NCBI GenBank assembly: GCA_017501465.1
Contig: JAFVWY010000016.1
Coordinates: forward strand, 1 to 57,660
Length of the DNA stretch: 57,660 nt
Origin: Bacilli bacterium
Lineage (GTDB): Bacteria; Bacillota_I; Bacilli_A; ML615J-28; CAG-313
Direction: 5' to 3'
The position numbers and the translations under genes were made by a program. Below, one piece after another: positions 1 through 6,643 of this stretch. How positions within the stretch are numbered: the stretch's first letter is position 1; each line of letters begins with the position of its first letter. Below the pieces are notes generated by a model, which did not search any database, was not told the DNA's origin, and was given only the letters and a program-made list of their open reading frames with translations.

Positions 1-46
1 GAATTGTTCAACAAAAATAATGAGAAAGTGTTAAAAATTACAAACA

Positions 47-814
47 ATGAGTAAACTTGGAGATAAAATAAAAGAAATAAGAATAAATGAAGGATTAAGC
101 CAAGAAGCTTTTGCTAAAGAACTAGGTTATACTTCTAAATCAACTATTAATAAAATAGAAAAAGGTATTAATGAAATAAGTTATGATAAATTAATGCTCT
201 TAATTGATAAATATAATTTAACATTAGATCAAATATTTGAAAATAGTTCTAATAATATACCATTACCTAAAAATACTAATTCAAATCTATACATTTCTTT
301 TAGTGCAAGATCAAATGGAAATTCTGAAAATATAATAAAATATATGATGAATGATAACGATACATTTATTAGTTTTAAAGATTTGTTTATTAATCAATGT
401 AATAAATGTAATTATGAATGTATGACTATTAACAAATGTAAGTATCGACATGATGATATTTATTATCTTCTTAATAATTGCATTATGTATAATAAAATTA
501 TTTTCGTGGTTCCTATGTATTGTGGAAACCCATCTTCACTATATTTTACGCTTATGGAAAGAATGCAAGACTATTTTAATAATAATGAGACAAATTATCC
601 AACATTCATTAGTAAATTACATATTATAGGAATATATGGTTCAAACGAAGAAACACCATTATTTATTCCATTTATTTCTAGTATTTTAGATAATATAGAT
701 AAATGTTTGCCTATTCAAAGACATAAATATGAAATTAAAATGAATGATTTAGTAATTAATAATAAATATATATTAAGCTTGCTTGATACGTATAAAGTCA
801 AAATGGGATTATAA
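47..814 (+). CDS. XRE-family HTH regulator fused to a flavodoxin-like FMN domain
   Basis: The 255-residue protein has two parts. Residues 1-65 form an XRE/Cro helix-turn-helix (GLSQEAFAKELG, then KSTINKIEKG). Residues about 80-255 look like an NADPH-dependent FMN reductase/flavodoxin fold: an S-A-R-S-N-G-N-S phosphate loop at 86-93, four cysteines at 118, 121, 125 and 131 followed by DD, and PMYCGNPSS at 156-164, the order seen in iron-sulfur flavoprotein relatives. From family knowledge, the N-terminal part binds DNA and the C-terminal part binds FMN. A redox-sensing regulator is an inference. The RBS is weak and an in-frame stop at 32-34 excludes a longer start. A hairpin overlaps the stop codon. 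The fusion architecture is uncommon. Confidence 0.75.
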   Translation: MSKLGDKIKEIRINEGLSQEAFAKELGYTSKSTINKIEKGINEISYDKLMLLIDKYNLTLDQIFENSSNNIPLPKNTNSNLYISFSARSNGNSENIIKYMMNDNDTFISFKDLFINQCNKCNYECMTINKCKYRHDDIYYLLNNCIMYNKIIFVVPMYCGNPSSLYFTLMERMQDYFNNNETNYPTFISKLHIIGIYGSNEETPLFIPFISSILDNIDKCLPIQRHKYEIKMNDLVINNKYILSLLDTYKVKMGL

Positions 815-836
815 GAAAGACTTATAGTCCCACTCC
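805..836 (+). terminator. Hairpin overlapping the stop of the XRE-flavodoxin gene
   Basis: An 11-bp stem (GGGATTATAAG at 805-815 against CTTATAGTCCC at 821-831, one G-T pair) with a 5-nt loop. The following T-run is poor (ACTCCTTTT), so termination may be leaky. Confidence 0.5.
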
Positions 837-869
837 TTTTATAAAAAGATAGATATGGTAGCATTTAGG

Positions 870-1040
870 CATTAGAATGTTTCTATAAGTCATCAGATTT
901 ATAGTAATTATATAGAGGTTTTAAGCCTAATTTATAAGATTTTGTTCCATATTTGGAGCAATTTTTTATTTTCTATAGAAGTTACTAGATTTTTCAACTA
1001 AAGGGATTTCAATATAAGGTATTTTATAGTAGTTGAAAAA
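870..1040 (+). repeat. Copy 1 of a ~170-bp dispersed repeat
   Basis: This stretch is nearly identical to 2517-2688. It starts at CATTAGAATGTTTC and runs to GTTGAAAA, with only scattered substitutions and small indels. It contains a hairpin terminator (942-967). The first 35 bases match the last codons of the decayed gene at 2052-2551, but here an in-frame TAG lies just upstream, so nothing is encoded. No terminal inverted repeats or transposase are visible. It may be a duplicated gene 3' end or a small non-autonomous element. Confidence 0.8.
942..967 (+). terminator. Intrinsic terminator inside repeat copy 1
   Basis: TTGTTCC (942-948) pairs with GGAGCAA (955-961) with one T-G wobble and is followed by TTTTTT. 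Confidence 0.6.
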
Positions 1041-1043
1041 ATA

Positions 1044-1065
1044 GTCGGTTGATGAGATTTGAACC
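1044..1065 (-). other. tRNA-His 3'-end fragment, candidate attachment-site scar
   Basis: Read on the minus strand, this gives GGTTCAAATC, CTCAT, then CAACCGAC: a T-loop, the 3' half of the T-stem, the acceptor 3' strand and a discriminator C. C73 is characteristic of tRNA-His, and the layout matches the 3' end of Firmicutes tRNA-His. The 5' side of the T-stem does not pair and no other tRNA arms lie upstream, so it is only a 21-22 nt tail. It sits at the end of repeat copy 1. Such tails are typical attachment cores of integrative elements. No integrase is visible here. Confidence 0.45.
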
Positions 1066-1082
1066 AGTATTATATTAATTAT

Positions 1083-1112
1083 TTGACTTTTATAGGTAAT
1101 ATTTGGTATATT
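1083..1112 (+). promoter_or_regulatory. Strong promoter for a small RNA candidate
   Basis: TTGACT (1083-1088), an 18-nt spacer and TATATT (1107-1112) preceded by TGG, an extended -10. Transcription should start near 1119, with no ORF following before the terminator at 1200-1226. Confidence 0.65.
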
Positions 1113-1118
1113 ATATGT

Positions 1119-1226
1119 GTGGGAAAAAACTCATACTCTAAGATAGTTGTAATAATTACCTTAAAGTTTTTAGAGTTAAATAAGGAAATAAATTACTAGA
1201 CTCTCTTAGAAATAAGAGAGTTTTTT
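1119..1226 (+). ncRNA. Candidate small RNA of about 108 nt, family unknown
   Basis: It is bounded by a good promoter and a strong terminator, with no ORF between. Inside, ACTCTAA (1135-1141) can pair with TTAGAGT (1170-1176), closing a domain; a small inverted repeat GTAAT/ATTAC lies in its loop. The last segment is a 9-bp GAAA-tetraloop terminator. It ends about 130 nt before the next gene, so it could also be an attenuating leader. I do not recognise a known RNA class. The 5' end is an estimate. Confidence 0.5.
1200..1226 (+). terminator. Strong intrinsic terminator with GAAA tetraloop
   Basis: ACTCTCTTA (1200-1208) pairs perfectly with TAAGAGAGT (1213-1221), the loop is GAAA, and TTTTTT follows. 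Confidence 0.85.
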
Positions 1227-1359
1227 GCATTTATAACATATAATATAAATAACGGGATGTGTTACACATGATTAAGATATATTTAATGAATATGGTGATT
1301 ATCTTTGAAAATTAATTATTCAGTAATAAAGTTAATATGATTGAAAGGTGTGCTGTGAA

Positions 1360-1965
1360 ATGAAAAAGTTAATAATGATGTGCTTTATGTTAGTTATTGC
1401 ATTTGTGATGGTTGGCTGTAACAGTGAAGAAAATACTCATTTTAATAATAAACTAATTAAAGAAGAATTAAATAGTTACGTTAATGAAATTGAAAAATCG
1501 TTGATAATTCAGAATAATTTTTCGTATGTAAATGAGATAGTAAATAGTATTGATAATATGGAATTAAAAAAAGAGGATAATGAACAAATAATAGAAAATA
1601 TGAAAAAACAAATTGATGAAATAATATTAAACAAGGATTTAGAAGAAACAATTATAAATGATTATCAAAATAGCAAATATAAGGAAATATATAATAATCA
1701 GTTATACGAGAATTGTAGATGTTATGGATTATATAATGAAGCAGTAGTATTATTTATACCTTTAGAAGAACAAGCAGAGTTTACGATAGTAGTAGAAAGT
1801 TTTGAATTTTATTATCCAAATTTTTTTACAATTTTAGTGTGGTATAATAGTGTTTTTTATTCATTTGAATTCAATGATGATGTTAAAGAATTATTAGATA
1901 ATAATATTTTAAAAATTGATGATATTGAAAATATCAATAAAATTCATAAAAAATGGTCTAATTAA
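1360..1965 (+). CDS. Putative lipoprotein of unknown function
   Basis: A 201-residue protein. The N-terminus is a type II signal peptide (MKKL, then a hydrophobic stretch) with a lipobox VMVGC, giving lipidation at Cys20. The mature part is hydrophilic, rich in Asn, Glu and Ile, with probable helices at about 25-95 and a more beta-like, aromatic region at about 125-180. No family is recognised. ATG 1360 is preferred over an in-frame GTG at 1348 because that GTG lies within the RBS GAAAGGTG (1343-1350). It is isolated, downstream of the small RNA candidate. Confidence 0.7.
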   Translation: MKKLIMMCFMLVIAFVMVGCNSEENTHFNNKLIKEELNSYVNEIEKSLIIQNNFSYVNEIVNSIDNMELKKEDNEQIIENMKKQIDEIILNKDLEETIINDYQNSKYKEIYNNQLYENCRCYGLYNEAVVLFIPLEEQAEFTIVVESFEFYYPNFFTILVWYNSVFYSFEFNDDVKELLDNNILKIDDIENINKIHKKWSN

Positions 1966-2051
1966 AAATCATTATTATATTATAAGTACAAAATTAAATG
2001 TATAGTTCATAACATTTCAACATTAAATAAAAAATATATCAAGAAGAAAAA

Positions 2052-2551
2052 ATGAAAATTAAAAGTAAAAGGGTTCAAAATATTTATTATTTTTAGTAAT
2101 TAATTTAATTATTGGGATATTAATTGTTAGTAGTAATGGGCTAATTGTTCATGCTGATGAAAATACTGATAAATTTTATATTTATAACAAATATACTCCT
2201 GATGTTACTGATGATTTTGAAGAAAATAAGATTATTGTAACTTTAACCAAAGATGATAGTGATGTTAATAAGCCAATTAATTATATTGATTTTGAATCTG
2301 ATAGAATTATAACTATGCAAACAATTAATAGCTTAAACCTATCAGTTGAAAGTCAACAAGATAAAATAGTAATAAAAAATATTTATGACTTAACATATGT
2401 AAGTAATCCAAATATTTTTTTAGAACCGGAAGAATTTAGACAAATTTTTTCAATAGAGTTAAGGGATAATAATAAATGTGTTAATATTTGTATTATTCTG
2501 ATCTCGTCACCTGCATCATTAGAATGTTTCTATAAGTCATCAGATTTATAG
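2052..2551 (+). pseudogene. Decayed exported-protein gene with an N-terminal frameshift
   Basis: From ATG 2052 ten codons are read (MKIKSKRVQN), then the frame soon hits TAG at 2094. In another frame, from about 2075, a continuous ORF gives a hydrophobic segment ending in an SPase I-like site (VHA before DENTDK) and runs to TAG at 2549-2551. A one-base loss (or two-base gain) near 2070-2075 restores a normal signal peptide. The 3' end lies inside repeat copy 2. An intact ATG ORF begins only at 2315 (78 codons), without an RBS. Function unknown. Confidence 0.6.
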
Positions 2552-2688
2552 TGTAAATATATAGGTTTTAAGCCTAATTTATAAGATTTTGTTCCATATT
2601 TGGAGCAATTTTTTTATTTTCTATAGAAGTTACTAAATTTTTAAAACTAAAGGGATTTGAATATAGGGTATTTTAAGGGTGTTGAAAA
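2517..2688 (+). repeat. Copy 2 of the ~170-bp dispersed repeat
   Basis: It matches 870-1040 closely over its whole length. Here the first 35 bases are the last codons and stop of the decayed gene at 2052-2551, and the embedded terminator follows. Confidence 0.8.
2589..2615 (+). terminator. Intrinsic terminator inside repeat copy 2
   Basis: TTGTTCC (2589-2595) pairs with GGAGCAA (2602-2608), then a run of seven T. Confidence 0.65.
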
Positions 2689-2696
2689 TCATTAAA

Positions 2697-2785
2697 GTAT
2701 GTCTACAAGTCATATGATTAAGTGTAATTATATAAAGGTTTTGAAACCAATTAAAAAAAATTGTGTTCAAAAAAGATGTATTTTT
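2697..2785 (+). repeat. Degenerate third copy of the repeat
   Basis: GTCTACAAGTCATATGATTA, then AATTATATAAAGGTTTTGAAACC and a GTGTTC block, align with the first half of copies 1 and 2 at clearly lower identity. The rest of 2552-2921 holds only AT-rich sequence and the probable promoter region of the antiporter gene. Confidence 0.55.
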
Positions 2786-2921
2786 CGATGAAAATTTATA
2801 CTTTTATTATATCTATTCAGTTTGTTTCTCTTATAAAAAAATAAGGTTGTTTCATTTGAATTATGATTTTAATAGGAGTATAATATGTTACTGTATTTTT
2901 GTTTTAAAAAGAGGTTAGTTT

Positions 2922-4193
2922 ATGGGAAATGAAACAATATTAATAAGTTTATCAATTGCCTTAATTGTAGGATTATTGTTATCTAGACTTGCAAAGTTAA
3001 TAAAACTTCCAGCAGTTACTGCATATTTAGTTGCAGGGGTATTAATTGGACCTTATGTTTTAGGTTCTTTTGGGATTAAAGGTTTAGGTATTGTTTCTGA
3101 AGAAGTTGAATTACTCAAAATTATATCTGAATTGGCATTAGGTTTTATTGCTTTTTCAATGGGTAATGAATTTAGAATTAGTCAACTTAAACAAAACGGA
3201 AAAAAAGCAACAATAATTGGGATTTTTCAAGGTGTAATCACTTGTGTTTTCGTGGATGTAGCCTTAATTTCATTACATCTAATAAGACCAGATATCTTAT
3301 CAATAGAAGCGGCTATTATTTTGGGTTCAATTGCAACTGCAACTGCACCTGCTGCAACATTAATGGTTATTAAACAATATAAAGCAAAAGGTAAGTTAAC
3401 AGATATCTTATTACCAGTAGTTGCTTTAGATGATGCTGTAGGTTTAATTATTTTTGCAATATCTTTTGGAATAGCAAAATCGATGGGTAGTAATCAAGTT
3501 GTTATATTAAATATTATCTTGGAACCTTTACTAGAAATTATATTATCTATTTTATTAGGATCAATTCTAGGTTTAATCTTCAACGAATTTGAAAAACATT
3601 TCCAATCAAGATCAAAAAGAATGTCAGTTGTTGTTACATTTGTGATGCTTGCTGTTGGTTTATCAATGTTGAAATTTGATATTAAGGGTATTCATATTGG
3701 TTTTTCTTCACTTTTAACTTGTATGATGTTAGGAACTGTATTTTGTAATAAATGTGAGGTTTCTGATGAATTGATGAGTAGAGCTGACCGTTGGACGGCA
3801 CCCGTACTTGTCTTGTTCTTTGTTATTAGTGGCGCAGAGTTGGAACTTTCAATTTTTAAGAGTTTACCAATTGTAATTGTTGGTATTGTTTATATTTTAT
3901 CAAGAACAATAGGTAAATTATTTGGAGCAGGTCTTACTTCTAAATTAGTCCATTGTGATAGTGAAATAGTTAAATACTTGGGTATTACATTACTTCCACA
4001 AGCGGGTGTTGCACTGGGAATGGCTCTTAAAGCAACGGAAATTGGGCCACAAGGTAATATTGTGAGAAATATCACATTATTTGCAGTATTAGTATATGAA
4101 CTAATAGGACCATTCTTAACAAAAATTGCGTTAACTAAATCCGGAGATATTACAGAAGGAGAAGAGACTAACGCAAGAGGAGAACTTAATTAA
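2922..4193 (+). CDS. CPA2-family cation:proton antiporter
   Basis: A 423-residue integral membrane protein of the monovalent cation:proton antiporter-2 family (Kef/NapA fold). About twelve hydrophobic segments fill residues 5-400. Family landmarks are the early L-x-K-L-P-A-V-T-A-Y-L-V-A-G motif and LDDAVGLIIFA in the middle, where the DD carries the transport carboxylates. There is no C-terminal TrkA-N (RCK) domain, so this is the short antiporter form and not a regulated KefB/C channel. It probably exchanges Na+ or K+ for H+ at the cytoplasmic membrane. RBS AGAGGT lies 10 nt upstream. Monocistronic, with a terminator at 4274-4311. Confidence 0.85.
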   Translation: MGNETILISLSIALIVGLLLSRLAKLIKLPAVTAYLVAGVLIGPYVLGSFGIKGLGIVSEEVELLKIISELALGFIAFSMGNEFRISQLKQNGKKATIIGIFQGVITCVFVDVALISLHLIRPDILSIEAAIILGSIATATAPAATLMVIKQYKAKGKLTDILLPVVALDDAVGLIIFAISFGIAKSMGSNQVVILNIILEPLLEIILSILLGSILGLIFNEFEKHFQSRSKRMSVVVTFVMLAVGLSMLKFDIKGIHIGFSSLLTCMMLGTVFCNKCEVSDELMSRADRWTAPVLVLFFVISGAELELSIFKSLPIVIVGIVYILSRTIGKLFGAGLTSKLVHCDSEIVKYLGITLLPQAGVALGMALKATEIGPQGNIVRNITLFAVLVYELIGPFLTKIALTKSGDITEGEETNARGELN

Positions 4194-4273
4194 AAATATT
4201 TAAAAATTATTATAAGTAAGCTTATGTAGTGAAAATAATAATTGATCATTTTAAAAAGAATTAAAAAATTTAT

Positions 4274-4311
4274 AGGATTGAGCTCTATATCTATTAGCGC
4301 TCAGTCCTTTT
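4274..4311 (+). terminator. Terminator of the antiporter gene
   Basis: AGGATTGAGC (4274-4283) pairs with GCTCAGTCCT (4299-4308), one wobble, followed by TTTT. Confidence 0.75.
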
Positions 4312-4441
4312 AATATATCTTTAAATTTTTTTATATATAATTTATCTTATGTTATATTTTCCTAAAGATTTATGAAAAATTTTATGTTGATATTGAAGTT
4401 TTTATAAAAGTTAACTATTTTTTATTTAAATAGTTAAGTAA

Positions 4442-4975
4442 AAAAAATCAGGATGTACTGTATTCCTTGGTTGGTATATGGAAGCTTATAGTTCATATGG
4501 ATCTGAATATGTTTTAATTAGTGATAGTCAAACATTTACTTATGAAATAAAAGGGGATGTAAACGGTACATTATATGCTGTATGGACAACGGGTGAAAAT
4601 CCATTTATTAAAAAATATGTTGAAATAAGAAGTGAAAATGGATTTGTGTTATATTCTGGTGGAGAAGCTGGGCAAGTATTAGATAATGCTTATAATGTGA
4701 TTAGTGTTTCATATATGGGTAGATTACAAGTTTTCGATAATCCAACAGATGAAAATAATTACACTTTCTTTGAAATGACTTATAGATATGAATTAGAAGG
4801 TGAATTAATTTCTGACATTCGTGAATCATATATTGATGAAGATGAATATTATCCTGCAAATTTTTGGATTGATGATCCACAATATTCTTATCCTGATGGT
4901 GTAATTAATGTAAATGGTATCGATAATCCTTATGATACTCCAGAAGAAGGTATAGAAGAAGGTATAGTTGGTTAA
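4442..4975 (+). pseudogene. 5'-truncated Flg_new-repeat surface protein remnant
   Basis: The open frame begins right after a stop at 4439-4441. Its first residues are the second half of a Listeria-Bacteroides (Flg_new, PF09479) repeat, with FLGWY at the start and GTLYAVWT about 40 residues on; the first half of the repeat and any signal peptide are missing. The only early ATG (4478) is inside the repeat and lacks an RBS. The remaining 165 codons are acidic and beta-rich and end in the near-repeat EEGIEEGIVG. The gene looks beheaded by a deletion. The 4312-4441 stretch upstream shows nothing else. Confidence 0.6.
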
Positions 4976-5019
4976 TAATGATTATATAATTATAAATCAC
5001 ACTATATATTGATTATAAC

Positions 5020-5048
5020 TTGACATATATATTTATATATAATATAAT
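5020..5048 (+). promoter_or_regulatory. Consensus sigma-A promoter
   Basis: TTGACA (5020-5025), a 17-nt spacer and TATAAT (5043-5048): a perfect consensus promoter, the strongest in the window, driving the lipoprotein gene at 5110. Confidence 0.8.
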
Positions 5049-5109
5049 TGAACAGACAGCGGTCTTTTAAAAAATTCAAATTACTTTTTTGAAAGGAGTA
5101 TAAGTATAT

Positions 5110-5661
5110 ATGAAAAAAACATTAATTAGTTTATTTATATTACTATTAGAATTTTGTTTAGTCGGCTGTGTTGATAACCCTAAAGGACCTGGAACACCAG
5201 ATCCATATGGACGATATGATAGTACTAGATTGTATTCAAAATACCCTATGTTTGCAACACAGGAAGTAATAGATGATAAATTAAAATTTACTTTTACATA
5301 TGCGTTTAAAGATGGAGTAAATTCATGTGTTGTTAGTTTAGAAGATATTGTAAGTGATTATACGTTGCAGTTATTATTCAATGCACCTGTTGACGATGCC
5401 GCATTGAAAGAGAATTACGTTGCATTATATTTTATTAGAATAGAGCCCGTTCTTACAGAAAGTTTGCGTGATGTTTCTTATACCGATTTAGAAATTAAAG
5501 ATGGAAAAGTTGATGTTGCCTTAACATACAACAAGTATACTGATGAAGGATTTGCTGCTATTATGAGAATAGAAGGGTTAATTCTAGTTCCAAAAGATTG
5601 GGTTGAGTCACTTGATCAAGCGACTAACTTTGAAGTAAATTTTACTAAAATTAATAAATAA
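5110..5661 (+). CDS. Putative lipoprotein of unknown function
   Basis: A 183-residue protein with a type II signal peptide and lipobox CLVGC (Cys20). A Pro/Gly-rich linker (KGPGTPDPYG) follows, then a beta-rich domain of about 150 residues with alternating hydrophobic strands; no family is recognised. RBS AAAGGAG lies upstream of the ATG. It has its own consensus promoter and a strong terminator, so it is probably well expressed. It does not carry the His/Cys module found in the other surface proteins here. Confidence 0.75.
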   Translation: MKKTLISLFILLLEFCLVGCVDNPKGPGTPDPYGRYDSTRLYSKYPMFATQEVIDDKLKFTFTYAFKDGVNSCVVSLEDIVSDYTLQLLFNAPVDDAALKENYVALYFIRIEPVLTESLRDVSYTDLEIKDGKVDVALTYNKYTDEGFAAIMRIEGLILVPKDWVESLDQATNFEVNFTKINK

Positions 5662-5670
5662 GATAATACA

Positions 5671-5708
5671 AAAAGCCAGTTACCTTAAAGGTAAACTGGC
5701 TTTTTTTT
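5671..5708 (+). terminator. Terminator of the 5110 lipoprotein gene
   Basis: AAAAGCCAGT plus TACC pairs with GGTA plus ACTGGCTTTT, with a one-base bulge, then eight T. Confidence 0.85.
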
Positions 5709-5828
5709 ATTCAACCATTATCTTAATTGTCTGATTAATAAGTAGTGTTATAAATAAAAAAGAATAGCGTCAATAAGTAACTTTTATGACTAAGTTATTT
5801 TATCTTTATAAACAAATTGAAAATTTAT

Positions 5829-5848
5829 ACTTGAAATCGTTTTCAAGT
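5829..5848 (+). promoter_or_regulatory. cre-like (LacI/CcpA-type) operator
   Basis: ACTTGAAA and TTTCAAGT flank a TCGT centre. The core TTGAAATCGTTTTCAA fits the catabolite-responsive element pattern WTGNAANCGNWNNCW. It lies about 25 bp upstream of the likely promoter of the purine operon. No LacI-family gene is in the window. Confidence 0.5.
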
Positions 5849-5857
5849 ATTCATTTG

Positions 5858-5885
5858 TTGATTTATTATAAAAATATGATATTAT
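5858..5885 (+). promoter_or_regulatory. Probable promoter of the xpt operon
   Basis: TTGATT (5858-5863), a 16-nt spacer and TATTAT (5880-5885), placed just before the riboswitch. The -35 assignment is tentative. Confidence 0.5.
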
Positions 5886-5905
5886 ATAGGTGTAAAGTGA
5901 ATAGA

Positions 5906-5971
5906 TCCAATATATACCTTCATTAAATGGCGAAGGAGTCTCTACCGTATTGCCTAAATACGACTATTGGA
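5906..5971 (+). promoter_or_regulatory. Purine riboswitch aptamer, guanine class
   Basis: The three-way junction is visible. P1 is TCCAATA (5906-5912) with TATTGGA (5965-5971); P2 is CCTTC/GAAGG; J2/3 contains TCTCTACC; P3 is GTATT/AATAC with the loop GCCTA; and GACTAT closes it. The C in GACTAT is the specificity base for guanine, hypoxanthine or xanthine; adenine sensors have GATTAT. Ligand binding locks P1. Its 3' strand ACTAT could otherwise pair with ATAGT in the 5' arm of the following terminator, so purine should switch the operon off. Confidence 0.92.
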
Positions 5972-6016
5972 AAAAATATGAAAATGTGCATTTTCTTTGC
6001 GCAAATTTTTGTTTTT

Positions 6017-6046
6017 TTCGATAGTTAATATACTATCGAATTTTTT
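6017..6046 (+). terminator. Riboswitch expression-platform terminator
   Basis: TTCGATAGT (6017-6025) pairs with ACTATCGAA (6032-6040), followed by TTTTTT. It lies between the aptamer and the xpt RBS. Confidence 0.85.
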
Positions 6047-6062
6047 ATTTTGTGAGGCTTTT

Positions 6063-6629
6063 ATGAAAGAACTTGAACAAAGAATTCTTAAGGATGGACA
6101 ATTACTTGGAAATGACATTTTAAAAGTAGGAAGTTTCTTAAATCAACAAGTAGATACAGCTCTACTAGTCAAAATGGCACAAGAAGTAAAACGTTTATTT
6201 CCAGAAGAGATTACTAAAGTTTTAACAATTGAAGCGTCAGGTTTACCTTTTGCTTGTATGGTAGCTGTTGAACTTGGTGTACCATTTGTATTTGCTAAAA
6301 AGTCTAAAACATCTAATGTATCAGGAGATGTTGTTACTGCTAAAGTTCATTCTTTTACTCACAATATAGATAATATAATTAATGTACCAAAAGATTACAT
6401 TAAAGAGACTGACAAAATATTAATTGTTGATGATTTCCTAGCTAATGGAGAAGCTTTAAATGGATTAATTGAAATTGTAGAAAAATGTAAAGCTAGTGTT
6501 GTTGGATGCTGTGTTCAAATCGAAAAAGCATACCAAAATGGTGGTAACACTTTACGAAATCAAGGTTACAAAGTCATTGCTTTAGCAAGTATTAAAGAGA
6601 TGACTAGTAATATAATACAATTTAACTAA
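6063..6629 (+). CDS. xpt: Xanthine phosphoribosyltransferase
   Basis: A 188-residue type I phosphoribosyltransferase that converts xanthine and PRPP to XMP in the cytoplasm. Visible are the N-terminal LEQRILKDG typical of Xpt, EASGLPFACMVA near 57-68, and the PRPP loop ILIVDDFLANGEA at 119-131. Length matches the family (about 190). ATG 6063 follows GTGAGG; a longer frame upstream would run through the terminator hairpin and is rejected. As first gene after a guanine riboswitch, it feeds XMP to the GMP synthase encoded at the end of the same operon. Confidence 0.93.
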   Translation: MKELEQRILKDGQLLGNDILKVGSFLNQQVDTALLVKMAQEVKRLFPEEITKVLTIEASGLPFACMVAVELGVPFVFAKKSKTSNVSGDVVTAKVHSFTHNIDNIINVPKDYIKETDKILIVDDFLANGEALNGLIEIVEKCKASVVGCCVQIEKAYQNGGNTLRNQGYKVIALASIKEMTSNIIQFN

Positions 6630-6643
6630 CAAAGGGAGGAAAT

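Noticed and set aside
1044-1065. Complete tRNA-His gene
   Set aside because: Only the T-loop and 3' acceptor side are present; the other arms are absent and the 5' T-stem strand does not pair.
1119-1226. tracrRNA of a type II CRISPR system (GAGTTAAATAAGG resembles tracrRNA cores)
   Set aside because: No cas gene, no repeat array and no anti-repeat partner are in the window, and the segment pairs with itself. Kept only as an unclassified small RNA.
2315-2551. Stand-alone 78-residue protein
   Set aside because: No RBS, and the frame continues upstream into a signal-peptide-like segment; treated as part of a decayed gene.
5997-6062. N-terminal extension of Xpt
   Set aside because: The extra codons run through the riboswitch terminator hairpin and T-tract; a GTGAGG RBS marks ATG 6063.
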